Numbered from the stretch's first letter, positions 1 through 8,819 are shown. The stretch is DNA of 64,000 nucleotides from Kamptonema formosum PCC 10802 (GCF_000332335.1 NZ_KB235948.1:623379-687378); one strand, 5' to 3'. Notes: generated by a model from the letters alone, not told the origin. Numbers and translations are program-made.

Positions 1-696
1 GAGAATTCCAACACATCCCGGCACTTAGCAGAGTTTTGGATGGTGGAGCCAGAAATGGCATTCTGCGACTTGCAAGGGGATATGGATTTGGCGGAAGCCT
101 TTTTGAAGTATATCTTCAAACATGTGCTGGAAACCTGCCCGGAAGATATGGAATTTTTCAACCAGCGGATTGACAAGTCCGTGCTGGCGACAGCTGACAA
201 TATTATTAACAGCCAGTTCGAGCGGGTGACCTATACAGAGGCAATCCGGCTGCTAGAAAAGGCAGACAAGACGTTTGAGTATCCCGTGAGCTGGGGGCTG
301 GATTTGCAGTCGGAACACGAGCGCTACCTGGCGGAAGACCTGTTCAAAAAGCCGACAATCGTCACAGATTATCCGGTGGGGATTAAGGCGTTCTACATGC
401 GCCTGAACGAGGACGAGAAGACTGTGGCGGCGATGGATATTCTCGCTCCCAAGATTGGCGAGATTGTTGGGGGTTCGCAGCGGGAAGAGCGGCTCGATGT
501 GCTGGAGCGGCGGATTAAGGCGCAGGGGCTTGACATTGAGAATTATTGGTGGTATATGGATTTGCGCCGGTACGGTACAGTGCCGCATGCCGGTTTTGGG
601 TTGGGGTTTGAGCGGCTGGTGCAATTTATGACCGGCATGGCGAATATTCGGGATGTGATTCCGTTCCCGCGCGCGCCGCTGACGGTGGATTTTTGA
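1..696 (+). CDS. asnS: Asparaginyl-tRNA synthetase, C-terminal part (5' end outside window)
   Basis: The reading frame is open from base 1 and ends with TGA at 694-696. The first residues read [20 protein letters not shown], which is class II synthetase motif 2 in the AsnRS form ([12 protein letters not shown]). The C-terminus carries motif 3 ([27 protein letters not shown]), where the arginine of GLGFERL contacts ATP. The enzyme charges tRNA-Asn in the cytoplasm. About 230 of the usual ~460 residues are present, so the anticodon-binding domain and motif 1 lie upstream of the window. The ATG at 40 is internal (motif 2) and is not a start. The gene looks intact at its 3' end and is followed by repeats rather than a co-directional gene. 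Confidence 0.96.
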   Translation, partial: ENSNTSRHLAEFWMVEPEMAFCDLQGDMDLAEAFLKYIFKHVLETCPEDMEFFNQRIDKSVLATADNIINSQFERVTYTEAIRLLEKADKTFEYPVSWGLDLQSEHERYLAEDLFKKPTIVTDYPVGIKAFYMRLNEDEKTVAAMDILAPKIGEIVGGSQREERLDVLERRIKAQGLDIENYWWYMDLRRYGTVPHAGFGLGFERLVQFMTGMANIRDVIPFPRAPLTVDF

Positions 697-1023
697 GGGA
701 ATGTAACCCCCTCACTCTCGTTCCCAGGCTCCGCCTGGGAACGCATATCTAGAGGCTCTGCCTCTTATTATTTTAGCACAGGCGAGACGCCTGTGCTACG
801 TCCGTTTTTTTCTCGGCGCACCGGCGAGACGCCTGTGCTACGTCCGTTTTTTTCTCGGCGCACCGGCAGCGACGCCGGTGCGACGTCTGTTTGGGCGTTT
901 CCAAGCGGGGGGTGGGAGCGAGGGGAGGTCGCGCAAGAGGCCGGTGCGGCGTCCCTTTTTTCTTGTTCCCATCTGCAACAAAGGAAGAAGAAAAATCACC
1001 TTTTAGGAAGAAGACAGCGGTCA
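697..1023. repeat. Repeat-filled spacer (G-rich hairpin and tandem 'gcgagacgcctgtgcta' units)
   Basis: This gene-free stretch holds an inverted element at 719-742 (ttcccaggctccgcctggga), followed by two direct copies of a unit at about 777-862 containing GGCGAGACGCCTGTGCTACG and a T-rich spacer. A degenerate third unit (cgacgccggtgcgacg) follows. The same GGCGAGACGCCTG core occurs at about 46998 and, inverted, at 31610-31660. The ccaggctccgcctgg element recurs near 22862, 44460 and 46300. No coding signal is visible. Confidence 0.7.
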
Positions 1024-1174
1024 CGCTTTTATTCAATCCCGTCTGGATGGGACTTCGGTAAGCTTTCCTGAGGGGGAAATCAGGCGGCTGGTGCGCGAAA
1101 GAGCCGGTCAAGACCGGTGACGGGTGCTGCTGTACTATACAACGTATGCCGGTTACTTAGAAAAACTGCAATGA
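1024..1174 (+). pseudogene. 3' relic of the partner ATPase gene (second copy is intact at 5236-6336)
   Basis: These 151 bases align without gaps to 6186-6336, the last ~50 codons of the intact partner ATPase, with only about twenty differences. The reading frame matches for about 34 codons (AFIQSRLDGTSV...), then an in-frame TGA replaces an arginine codon (GAC CGG TGA CGG against CCC CGG CGA CTG). Nothing upstream of 1024 resembles the rest of the partner gene; it is repeats. The relic ends with the same ATGA stop/start overlap into the next gene. I infer that the two-gene unit was duplicated and the partner was then almost wholly deleted from this copy. Confidence 0.88.
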
Positions 1175-3873
1175 GCGAAAACCAGAATCCCGTCCCCCGC
1201 TTAGACTTGGCTCCCAAGCTAAAGCGCCGCCTCTTCTTGTGGAATCCGCTGGATTACCTGCGGGTGCTGTACTGGGTGTTTTTCTTCCCCCAGGCTTTGC
1301 GGTGGTATGTGGACACTTTCGGGGAGGGGTATATCCCCGAAAAGGAAATGAATTTGCGCAAGGGATGGGAGTTGCTGCGACAGAATCGCATTGAGCGTAA
1401 CTTGCTCCTGCAAGGGTTGATTTTGACAGTGGTGACACCCCTCGCTGCCGGTGCATTTCTCGAGCAGATAGGCGTTCCTGTGGATTGGAGGGGCGTGGCG
1501 CTGGGCGTCGGGTTGGGCGTGGGGTTGGGCATGGCGTCGGGCGTGGCGCTGGGCGTGGCGCTGGGCGTGGCGTCGGGCGTGGCGCTGGGCGTGGCCTCGG
1601 GGTTGGCCTCGGGGGTGGCGTCGGGGTTGGCCTCGGGGCTGACGCTGGATGTGATGCTGGACCTGATGTCGGGCGTGGCATTCGGCGTGGCGTGGGGCGT
1701 GGGGTTGGGCGTGGCGCTGGGCGTGATGTCCGGGGTGGCGTCGGGCGTGACGTCGGGCGTGGCGTGGGATGCGCTCTCGGACGCGATAAAAGAGGTGATG
1801 TCCGGCGTGGGGTTGGGGGTGGCGCTGGGCGTGGTGTCGGGCGTGGTGTCGGGCGTCGGGTTGGGCGTTGGGTTGGGCGTGGCGCTGAGCGTGGCGCTGT
1901 GCGTGGCGTCGAGCGTGGCGCTGGGCGTGGCGATCCTCCGTGTGGAGAATTGGCTGTTTTCTGTGTTGCTCACCCCACTGAAATTGTGGAATAAGCGCTT
2001 TCAGCTGTCTCGCGTCACTCCAGTTCCCCTTCCCTTTGTTTCGCGCCGGCTGGCAAATTGGCTGCGGCAGGACTGGGAGGCCGGTTTGCACAATGTCAAC
2101 CAAGTTTTAGCCTACACGCTTCAGTTTATCCCGGCTGTTAAGGCTGTGAATAAGGTGCTGGCGGAGACACCGGCGGAGCAGCTGATTTTTCGCGTCGCCC
2201 AGATAGCTGAAAACCCCTATGATTGGCAGTTGGTGCGTTTTGCCTCAGGGTATAAGCGCCCAATCATCGGATTAAAGAAGAGAGAACTTCGCCCCGACAC
2301 CCCAGCCCGCGCTGCAGCCGCCGGCTTCTGGTATCTGCACGCCAAGAATGCCCGGAAAGCCGCCGAAGCTTTTGCTGAAGTTAGCTCTCTGTTATATGGG
2401 GAGGAAATGCTCGCCATCGCTCAAACCCTGGAAGCTTTTGACACGGCTAGTGAGCTAGCCGATATTGCTGCGGTGCGAGTGCCGGCTTTTCCCAAAGACG
2501 CCTCTCTCCGCCCAGCGACTTGGAAAGCGCTCGCCGGTTTGCGGCGAGTGGTGGAAGATATGCAAAATTTTGAGAGAGGTGTGTCTCCCTCTAACCGTTC
2601 GTTCGCTCTCAACCGAGCCTTAGGAGAGCTGACCGGCATCCTTGACAAAACCGGCACTCTCCCACAAGCTGAGCGAGATTTGATAGCATTCATTGCTAAA
2701 AATTGGCAAGAATCCCTGCTGGAGGTTGCTGCTGAGGTGGGGGCTGTTTCCATCGGCGAGCCGGTGCGCAATCCTTATGTTGTTGGCGACCCCGTTGAGG
2801 GGCAACTGCTGTTCGGGCGGGACGACATAATGAGAAAGCTAGAGGAATTGTGGGGTGCCGGCAATCAGCTGCAATCTGTACTGATATTCGGACACCGGCG
2901 CACCGGCAAAACCTCTATCCTGCGCAGCGCCGGCAACTCTCTGGGTTCAGGGATAACAGTCGCTTATGTCAACTTGCTGACGGTTGCTAATACCTCTCAG
3001 GGAGTCTCCGACGTACTGATGGCGATTTGTGATGCCATTTCCAGTCAGGCACACTGCACGCTGCCAGACGAGACAAAATTGCTGACCTTTCCCTACCATA
3101 CCTTTGAGCGCTACTTGAAACAAGTCGAGGCAAATCTGGAGGGGGGCTTAATTATCGCCCTAGACGAATTCGAGGAAATCGAAACCCTGATAGAGGCGGG
3201 AAAACTCCCTCCCAGCTTTATGGTGTTTTTGCGGGGGATGATGCAAGTCAGTCCCAAGATAGCGTTTGCATTTGCCGGCTCGCACACCTTGGAGGAGATG
3301 AAAGCGGATTACTTCCAGCCGTTTTTCTCCAGTGTCATCCCGATTCGGATTGGCTTCCTGACTCCAGCAATTATCCGCCAAATCCTGGGGAACCCAGATC
3401 GTAACTTCCCCCTCGACTACACGCCTGAAGCGCTCGACCGGATTTATGCGCTGACTTCTGGACAGCCGTATCTGGTTCAGCTGATTGGATTTCAGATGGT
3501 TCGCTGGTACAATGACGTGGTTTTTGAAATGGGACGCTTGCGCGAGCCGGTGTTTAGTGTCGATGATGTGGAAATGGAGATGGACGATCAAATTTTCAGG
3601 CGGGGGCGGTATTACTTCACCGGCATTTGGGAGGAAGCGGCGCGGGGTGCTGCCGGTCAGCAGGCAATTTTGCGCGCTCTCGCACCCCACGCGGAAGGGC
3701 TAACGCTTCGAGAGATTGCTGAAGCTGCCGATGTGGGAAGTGAGCGCGCAACTGCAGCTCTCGATACTTTGGAGCGACATGACGTTGTTGCAAAAATCGA
3801 CAGCCGGTGGCGGATTGTTGTGGAATTGTTTCGCCGGTGGGTTTTGAAAATAGAAGCCGGTGGGCAACAATAA
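1171..3873 (+). CDS. Membrane AAA-type ATPase with long glycine-zipper tract (copy 1)
   Basis: 900 residues. The start ATG at 1171 matches copy 2 ([17 protein letters not shown] against [17 protein letters not shown]). Layout: an N-terminal aromatic segment ([25 protein letters not shown], ~25-50); a hydrophobic tract at ~110-254 built of GVAS/GVGL-type four-residue units with Gly every fourth position, broken by two charged stretches (DVMLD, WDALSDAIKE); a helical middle region ([18 protein letters not shown]...KAAEAFAEV); an AAA/STAND-like NTPase with Walker A FGHRRTGKTS (~573-582) and Walker [12 protein letters not shown] (~658-668); and a C-terminal winged-helix-like domain ([30 protein letters not shown]). 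It is probably membrane-bound. Its coupled partner survives only as a relic immediately upstream. Function is unknown; a regulated membrane effector is my inference. Confidence 0.85.
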   Translation: MSENQNPVPRLDLAPKLKRRLFLWNPLDYLRVLYWVFFFPQALRWYVDTFGEGYIPEKEMNLRKGWELLRQNRIERNLLLQGLILTVVTPLAAGAFLEQIGVPVDWRGVALGVGLGVGLGMASGVALGVALGVASGVALGVASGLASGVASGLASGLTLDVMLDLMSGVAFGVAWGVGLGVALGVMSGVASGVTSGVAWDALSDAIKEVMSGVGLGVALGVVSGVVSGVGLGVGLGVALSVALCVASSVALGVAILRVENWLFSVLLTPLKLWNKRFQLSRVTPVPLPFVSRRLANWLRQDWEAGLHNVNQVLAYTLQFIPAVKAVNKVLAETPAEQLIFRVAQIAENPYDWQLVRFASGYKRPIIGLKKRELRPDTPARAAAAGFWYLHAKNARKAAEAFAEVSSLLYGEEMLAIAQTLEAFDTASELADIAAVRVPAFPKDASLRPATWKALAGLRRVVEDMQNFERGVSPSNRSFALNRALGELTGILDKTGTLPQAERDLIAFIAKNWQESLLEVAAEVGAVSIGEPVRNPYVVGDPVEGQLLFGRDDIMRKLEELWGAGNQLQSVLIFGHRRTGKTSILRSAGNSLGSGITVAYVNLLTVANTSQGVSDVLMAICDAISSQAHCTLPDETKLLTFPYHTFERYLKQVEANLEGGLIIALDEFEEIETLIEAGKLPPSFMVFLRGMMQVSPKIAFAFAGSHTLEEMKADYFQPFFSSVIPIRIGFLTPAIIRQILGNPDRNFPLDYTPEALDRIYALTSGQPYLVQLIGFQMVRWYNDVVFEMGRLREPVFSVDDVEMEMDDQIFRRGRYYFTGIWEEAARGAAGQQAILRALAPHAEGLTLREIAEAADVGSERATAALDTLERHDVVAKIDSRWRIVVELFRRWVLKIEAGGQQ

Positions 3874-3879
3874 ACAGAA

Positions 3880-3925
3880 TATAGCGCGTCCTATACCTTC
3901 GCGGAAATTTCAGAAACCCGGTTTC
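3880..3925. repeat. Left half of a split 104-bp-type palindromic repeat
   Basis: This sequence begins tatagcgcgtc, continues with ccttcgcggaaatttcagaa and ends in the first arm of an AAACCCGGTTTC hairpin. It matches the left half of the complete element at 44119-44222. The matching right half is at about 4438-4484, so the element appears to have been interrupted by the DNA between them. Confidence 0.6.
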
Positions 3926-3943
3926 GTAGGGGCGGGAAAGAGT

Positions 3944-4417
3944 GCCATTGGTGTCAACTTAAGCTGTGTCCCGTAGTCTCTAGGCGGTTGTAGACGCCCT
4001 TGGCGGCTTCCCGCAGGGTAACCGCAGCTATACAGACAAAACCCGCAAGGCAAGGGTTTTAAGATTCTAGCTCTTCTCTTAAGTCCTTGTCATGCGGACT
4101 TGGTTGTAGTGCCGCGATTTCCAAGAGACTGTTGGCGAATTGATAGGGGGCTCAAACCCCACCCCCAACCCCTCCCCGTTAACGGGGAGGGGAGCTTTCT
4201 GGGAACCCTTGTTCTCCCCTTTCTCGTCTTTCCTCGAAAAAAAACCCGCACATTTTGAGAGTCTCGCTATACTCTTAGCCCGCGAAGGCGGGCTTTGTTT
4301 GTATAGCCGCGATTTCCAATCGCCAGGTTCCTGGCCAACTAGCCAGAGGTCTAACCCCTCACCGATTCGCCAACAGCTTCTTTCCAATCGCCGGGAGCTT
4401 AAGTTGACACCAGTGGC
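3944..4417. mobile_element. Candidate MITE with 21-bp terminal inverted repeats
   Basis: The two ends are inverted copies of each other: 3944-3964 and 4397-4417, with a perfect 16-base core (TGGTGTCAACTTAAGC against GCTTAAGTTGACACCA) and one mismatch over 21 bases. The ~474-bp interior has no convincing gene. It contains a 24-base perfect palindrome at 4169-4192 and two hairpin modules ending in gtatagccgcgatttcc. The element sits inside the split repeat whose halves are at 3880-3925 and ~4438-4484. The terminal repeats are directly visible; calling it a non-autonomous transposable element is inference, and no target duplication was identified with certainty. Confidence 0.6.
4169..4192. repeat. 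24-base perfect palindrome (G/C-rich hairpin)
   Basis: The arms are CCCCTCCCCGTT and AACGGGGAGGGG with no loop. Related hairpins with a cctccccgcgtgcggggagg core occur at about 22650-22672 and 31754-31775, usually next to 'cacccccaac' runs, which marks this as one dispersed family. It could act as a transcript terminator or 3' stabiliser. Confidence 0.65.
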
Positions 4418-4437
4418 CACCCACGGAGACCGCCCTC

Positions 4438-4484
4438 TTCCGGGTTTCTGGACTCAAGCGCGGTTGCGCAAATCATTTAGAACT
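4438..4484. repeat. Right half of the split palindromic repeat
   Basis: It contains ttccgggtttctgg followed by cggttgcgcaaatcatttag and aactg. The same order is found in the right half of the complete element at 44119-44222. Together with 3880-3925 it reconstitutes one repeat copy interrupted by about 500 bases. Confidence 0.55.
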
Positions 4485-4533
4485 GGGAACGAGAGAAAAC
4501 GAGGGAAATTGAGCGCTCGCCCCCTCGCGTGCG

Positions 4534-4998
4534 TCAACTCCACTGACGCACCAGTACCATTTTCCCGTCACGAATAACTGCAATGCACTCCTGATTTAAG
4601 CTTTGCTGCAAATCTTCCGCGTGAGCGAGAATTTTGGGCCAATATTTCTCTAAGCCTTCTGCGTCACACCAAGAAATCACTAGCCAGTTTATCTCTTCTT
4701 CAATTCCTTTGACGGGACTGGTGTAAGTTCCTAAGATCAGCCAGACGCTAGCTGCAGTAAACCACTGCGTCATGCAGTCAATTGTTCGCATAACGTGAAA
4801 CTGGCTGTCGGGCACAATCAGCGCAACATAGTGGGGAAGCTCCTCGAACTGTTTGCCAGCAGGAAAGCTGGGCGGTATGGGCGGGATGTTTGCTTGCAAG
4901 CTGGCAAGAAGCCGCGTGCCCACTTCGGTTTTGCTGTACGGGAACGGCTTGGCTTGCGGTTGCGGTTCGCTTGGCTGAAATGCGGGGAAAGATGTCAT
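4534..4998 (-). CDS. Hypothetical protein, 154 aa
   Basis: I do not recognise this protein. The sequence starts MTSFPAFQPSEPQPQAKPFPYSKTEVG and has a proline-rich N-terminal tail, then a compact, well-mixed region (YVALIVPDSQFHVMRT, SVWLILGTYTSPVKGIEEEINWLVISW, ECIAVIRDGKMVLVRQW) that looks like a folded alpha/beta domain. There is no signal peptide or membrane segment. I chose ATG at 4998 because GGGAG lies 11 bases before it; an upstream ATG at 5034 would add 12 residues. It is divergent from the ATPase pair at 5236-8801, with ~240 bases between starts, so a shared control region is possible. Confidence 0.6.
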   Translation of the reverse strand: MTSFPAFQPSEPQPQAKPFPYSKTEVGTRLLASLQANIPPIPPSFPAGKQFEELPHYVALIVPDSQFHVMRTIDCMTQWFTAASVWLILGTYTSPVKGIEEEINWLVISWCDAEGLEKYWPKILAHAEDLQQSLNQECIAVIRDGKMVLVRQWS

Positions 4999-5118
4999 AA
5001 TTAGGTTATCTCCCTTAATGCGAGCAATCTTCATAGGGCCAACTGCCCCTTATCAACCACCTTAGGCTTTGGAGCGGGGAATGAGCGGAAAAAACCTTCC
5101 TTTTTCCGGAATAAAAAA

Positions 5119-5147
5119 CCGGAAAAATTTTTCCGGTTTTTTTCCGG
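5119..5147. terminator. Perfect palindrome with T-runs in the divergent spacer
   Basis: CCGGAAAAATTTTTCCGG is a perfect 18-base palindrome followed by seven T and another ccgg. On the opposite strand it is also followed by T-rich sequence (ggttttttatt), so it could terminate in both directions. It lies between two divergent starts, where a simple end-of-gene terminator is not expected. It may insulate the ATPase operon or act as an attenuator. Confidence 0.5.
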
Positions 5148-5235
5148 TTCGGAGACTTGACGGCTCTCTCTAGCTGTGGTAAGCTCAAACAAAGAGGAGC
5201 TAAGGGTGAGAGGAGTTTGGGAGGGTGGCGAGACT

Positions 5236-6336
5236 ATGAGTGCCTGGGAAGACTTTATAATGCGGGTATGCCGGCGGTATGGGCTGAGTCGGAAAGAGGG
5301 GGCCATTCTCCTCGCCAAGTTTCCTGACGAGAACAATGTAATAAGCAATCCTCAGGTTGCAGCAAGCTCCACGGAAAATAACGGGCTTCCCAGGAATACG
5401 GGAACGATTGACAAGCACCTGTGGAAGATATACGAAAAGCTCAGCCACCCAAAAAAGCAGGACTGCGAAGCGTTTCCGAATCACAGCCAAAGAAGGGGAC
5501 AAGCCAGAGATCCTGAACTTCTGGCTTGGCTGAAACAGAAGTATTTGGAGGAGATGAAACCGCAGAGTTCTCAGCCTCCATTTCGCAGCGCAAGCGTTAT
5601 TGACGGGGGAAGCCGCGCCATTCCAGAGAATCCGTTTATTCCCCTCACCGGCATAGTGGACGAGCCGCAATGGTTCTTCAACCGGCACCGCGAAATCCGG
5701 AACGTATTCGAGACGCTAAACACCGGCAGCAGTGTGGCGCTTATAGGAGAAGAGGGAATCGGCAAGTCCTCTCTGCTGTGGGAGATTTGCCGGCTGGCGG
5801 AAAGTCGCCTCCTGTCGTCGCGCCAGCCGGTTTACCTAGACCTCAATCCAGTCTGGGACGAAAATGGGTTCTACAGCGCTTTATGCGAAAAGGTTGGCAT
5901 CCCCGAAAGTAAGGGAAACGATCTGAACCGGCACTTGAATTCGCATAGAGTGCTGCTGGCTATAGACAATGTGGGCAAGATCGTCAAGGAGGGTTTTACC
6001 TGGCACATACGCGATTGGCTGCGGGGTATCGCCGAAGGAGGTGACGCTCCTCTGAAGCTGATTATAGCTGCCGGTGAGTCTCTCGACACCCTGTTTAACG
6101 ACAGTCAGAATGATGGCAAGACATCCCCTCTTGCCGGTATTTGCCTACAGGAGAAAATCAAACCTTGGGATGAAGCCACTATCCGCGCTTTTATTCAATC
6201 CCGTCTGGATGGGACTTCGGTAAACTTTACTGAGGAGGAAATCAGCCGGCTGGTGCGGGAAAGTGCCGGTCATCCCCGGCGACTGGTGCGGCTGTGCTAT
6301 CAAACTTATGCCGGTTACATGGAGAAACTGCAATGA
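5236..6336 (+). CDS. STAND/AAA-type ATPase with HTH-like N-terminal domain, partner of the membrane ATPase
   Basis: 366 residues from ATG 5236, with gggagg 11 bases upstream; a GTG at 5176 would add 20 residues. Residues ~1-75 (MSAWEDFIMRVCRRYGLSRKEGAILL...) resemble the small HTH-like adaptor domains found at the N-terminus of cyanobacterial STAND and vWA-MoxR-associated proteins; this is recognition by eye. A linker leads to a P-loop NTPase: SVALIGEEGIGKSSLLWE (Walker A, ~168-180), RVLLAIDNVGK (Walker B-like, ~238-247), then a lid region ending LVRESAGHPRRLVRLCYQTY. The stop overlaps the next start (ATGA, 6333-6336), so the two proteins are translationally coupled and probably act together. 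A relic of a second copy lies at 1024-1174. Confidence 0.8.
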   Translation: MSAWEDFIMRVCRRYGLSRKEGAILLAKFPDENNVISNPQVAASSTENNGLPRNTGTIDKHLWKIYEKLSHPKKQDCEAFPNHSQRRGQARDPELLAWLKQKYLEEMKPQSSQPPFRSASVIDGGSRAIPENPFIPLTGIVDEPQWFFNRHREIRNVFETLNTGSSVALIGEEGIGKSSLLWEICRLAESRLLSSRQPVYLDLNPVWDENGFYSALCEKVGIPESKGNDLNRHLNSHRVLLAIDNVGKIVKEGFTWHIRDWLRGIAEGGDAPLKLIIAAGESLDTLFNDSQNDGKTSPLAGICLQEKIKPWDEATIRAFIQSRLDGTSVNFTEEEISRLVRESAGHPRRLVRLCYQTYAGYMEKLQ

Positions 6337-8801
6337 GGGAAAACCACAATCCCGTTCCCCGATTAGACTTAGCTCCCAAGCTAAACCGCCCCCTCTCCTT
6401 GTGGAATCCGCTGGATTACCTGCGGTTGCTGTACTGGGTGTTTTTCTTTCCCCAAGCTTTGCGGTGGTATGTGGATACCTTCGGGGGAGGGTATATTCCT
6501 GAAGAGGAAATGAATTGGCGAAAGGCATGGGAGTTGCTGCGACAGAATCCCATCGAGCATAAATTGCTGCTGCAAGGGGTGGTTGTGGCAGTTGTGACAC
6601 CCCTAGCTGTCAGTGCAGTTCTTCAGCAGATAGGCGTTTCCATTGATTGGTTCGGCGTGGCGTTGGGCGTGGTGTTCGGCGTGGTGTTCGGCGTGGCGTC
6701 GGGCGTGGCGTCGGGCGTGGCGTCGGGCGTGGCGTCGGGCGTGGCGTCGGGCGTGGCGTGGGGCGTGGCGTCGGGCGTGGCGTGGGGCGTAGCGTTCGGC
6801 GTGGGGATACTCCGTCCTGATCATTGGCTGTTCTATCTGTTGCTCACCCCACTGAAGTCTTGGAATAGGCGTTTTCAGCTTTCTCGTTTTACCCCACTTC
6901 CCCTTCCCTTTCTTTCCGCTCAGCTCAAAAATTGCTTGCGGCGGGATTGGGAGACGGGTTTATATAACGCCAACCAACTTTTAGCCTACACCCTTCAGTT
7001 TATCCCCGCTGTTCAGGCTGTAAATCAGGTGCTTGCGGAGACCCCGGCAGAGCAAGTCATTTTTCGTGTCTCCCAGCTAGCTGAAGCCCCCTATGATTGG
7101 CAGCTGGTGCGTTTTGCATCAGCTTCTCTGAAGGCAAAAATTAAGTCACGGGCTATAGAAAGTTTTTTGTTGTTCTTCTCTTTTTTCTGGGAGCGACAGC
7201 TGCGGGTAACACAGACTCGCCCCGACACCCCAGCCCGCGCTGCAGCCGCCGGCTTCTGGTATCTACATAAAAAAGAACCCCAGAAAGCCGCAGAAGCTTT
7301 TGCGGTAGTGCGCTCTCTCTTATATGGGGAGGAAATGCTCACCCTCGCTCAAACCCTGGCAGCTTTTCACGCTGCTAAAGAACCCGCCGCTATTGCTTCC
7401 CTGCAAATGCCGGCTTTTCCCAAAGAACCCCTGTTCCGCCCAACGACCTGGCAAGCCATAGCGAGTCTGCGGCGAGTGGTGGAAGATATGCAAGCGGTTG
7501 AGAACAGTGTGTCTCTCTCCACTCGTTCCTTCGCTCTCAACCGAGCCTTAGGAGAGCTGACAAAAATCCTCGACCGTGCCGATATTATACCACAAGCCGA
7601 GCGAGATTTGATCGCAGACATCGCTAAAAATTGGCAAGAATCCCTGCTGCGGGTAGCTGGTGAGGTGGGGGAAATTTCCATCACCCAGCCGGTGCGCAAT
7701 CCCTATGTTGTCGGCGACCCAGTTCAGGGTAAACTGTTTGTCGGGCGGGAAGACATCCTCAGAGAGCTAGAACAGTTGTGGGTGTTGAGCAATCAGCTGC
7801 AATCTGTAGTCCTCTTCGGGCACCGGCGCATGGGCAAAACTTCCATCCTGCGCAACACCGGCAACTGTCTGGGGTCAGGGGTAAAAGTCGCTTATGTCAA
7901 CCTGCTGACTGTTGCCAATGCCTCACAGGGAGTCGCCGAGGTGCTGATGGCCATTTGTGATGCTATTTCCAGTCAGGTACACCGCACACCCCCAGACGAG
8001 ACAAAGTGGCTGCACTTTCCCAACCGCACCTTTGAAAACTACCTGAAACAAGTCGAGGAAAATCTAGATGGCGGGTTAATTATCGCCTTAGACGAATTCG
8101 AGAAAATCGAGGAACTGATAGAGGCGGGAAAAATCCCTCCCGACTTTATGGGGTTTCTGCGGGGGATGGTGCAAATGAGTCCCAAGATAGCTTTTGCATT
8201 CGCCGGCTTGCACACGCTGGAAGAGATGACAGAAGATTACTTCCAGCCCTTTTTCGCCAGCGTCATCCCTATCAAAGTTGGCTTGCTGACTCCAGCGACT
8301 GCACGCCAAATCCTAGCTAACCCAGATGATGACTTCCCCCTCGACTACACGCCAGAAGCGCTCGACCGGATTTATGCCCTGACTTCTGGACAGCCCTATC
8401 TCGTTCAGCTGATCGGATTTCAGCTGGTTCGCCGGTACAATGAGCTGGTTTTCGACATGAGACGCCCCCGCGAGCCGGTGTTTAGTATAGATGATGTGGA
8501 AGCCGCGATCAATGATGAATTATTCACCCGGGGAGGGTATTACTTCACCGGCGTCTGGGGTCAAGCGGCGCAGGGCGCAGCCTATCAGCAGGCTATCTTG
8601 CGGGTTCTCGCCCCCCACCCGGAAGGGCTAACCCTCGACACGATTGCTGGGGCTGCCGGTGTGGGAGCAGCGGAGGCAACTGCAGCCCTCGACACCTTGA
8701 TGCGACATGATGTTGTGGCGGAAACCGGCAGCCGGTGGCGCATCGTTGTGGAACTGTTTCGCCGGTGGGTTTTGCAAATGCAAGCCGGTGGGCAAAAATA
8801 A
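6333..8801 (+). CDS. Membrane AAA-type ATPase with glycine-zipper tract (copy 2)
   Basis: 822 residues, a close paralogue of 1171-3873 along its whole length. The start ATG overlaps the upstream stop by four bases. The glycine tract (~106-157, [19 protein letters not shown] type) is only about one third as long as in copy 1 and is encoded by near-perfect 12-base repeats of GGCGTGGCGTCG. The NTPase has Walker [11 protein letters not shown] and Walker [12 protein letters not shown]; the C-terminal region is winged-helix-like ([30 protein letters not shown]). The middle region carries an insertion ([23 protein letters not shown]) not present in copy 1. A terminator-like hairpin follows at 8860. 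It forms an operon with 5236-6336. The function is unknown. Confidence 0.87.
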   Translation: MRENHNPVPRLDLAPKLNRPLSLWNPLDYLRLLYWVFFFPQALRWYVDTFGGGYIPEEEMNWRKAWELLRQNPIEHKLLLQGVVVAVVTPLAVSAVLQQIGVSIDWFGVALGVVFGVVFGVASGVASGVASGVASGVASGVAWGVASGVAWGVAFGVGILRPDHWLFYLLLTPLKSWNRRFQLSRFTPLPLPFLSAQLKNCLRRDWETGLYNANQLLAYTLQFIPAVQAVNQVLAETPAEQVIFRVSQLAEAPYDWQLVRFASASLKAKIKSRAIESFLLFFSFFWERQLRVTQTRPDTPARAAAAGFWYLHKKEPQKAAEAFAVVRSLLYGEEMLTLAQTLAAFHAAKEPAAIASLQMPAFPKEPLFRPTTWQAIASLRRVVEDMQAVENSVSLSTRSFALNRALGELTKILDRADIIPQAERDLIADIAKNWQESLLRVAGEVGEISITQPVRNPYVVGDPVQGKLFVGREDILRELEQLWVLSNQLQSVVLFGHRRMGKTSILRNTGNCLGSGVKVAYVNLLTVANASQGVAEVLMAICDAISSQVHRTPPDETKWLHFPNRTFENYLKQVEENLDGGLIIALDEFEKIEELIEAGKIPPDFMGFLRGMVQMSPKIAFAFAGLHTLEEMTEDYFQPFFASVIPIKVGLLTPATARQILANPDDDFPLDYTPEALDRIYALTSGQPYLVQLIGFQLVRRYNELVFDMRRPREPVFSIDDVEAAINDELFTRGGYYFTGVWGQAAQGAAYQQAILRVLAPHPEGLTLDTIAGAAGVGAAEATAALDTLMRHDVVAETGSRWRIVVELFRRWVLQMQAGGQK
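6653..6806 (+). repeat. 12-bp coding minisatellite (GGCGTGGCGTCG)n
   Basis: About a dozen head-to-tail units of GGCGTGGCGTCG and close variants (tcg/tgg/ttc) encode Gly-Val-Ala-Ser/Trp/Phe. Five consecutive units near 6689-6755 are identical. The equivalent tract in copy 1 (about 1497-1935) is longer and more diverged. Confidence 0.85.
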
Positions 8802-8819
8802 ATGGAATTCTCTCGCTGC

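Noticed and set aside
1117-1170. Upstream start (GTG 1117) for membrane ATPase copy 1
   Set aside because: Those 18 codons are the out-of-frame 3' relic of the partner gene; copy 2 and the ATGA overlap place the start at 1171.
1157-2103. Long reading frames on both strands across the glycine tract (peptides rich in HAQRHAR, TPSATPS and GRGVGRG)
   Set aside because: They are produced by the 12-base periodicity of the repeat, which keeps all frames open; the plus-strand ATPase frame continues into conserved domains on both sides.
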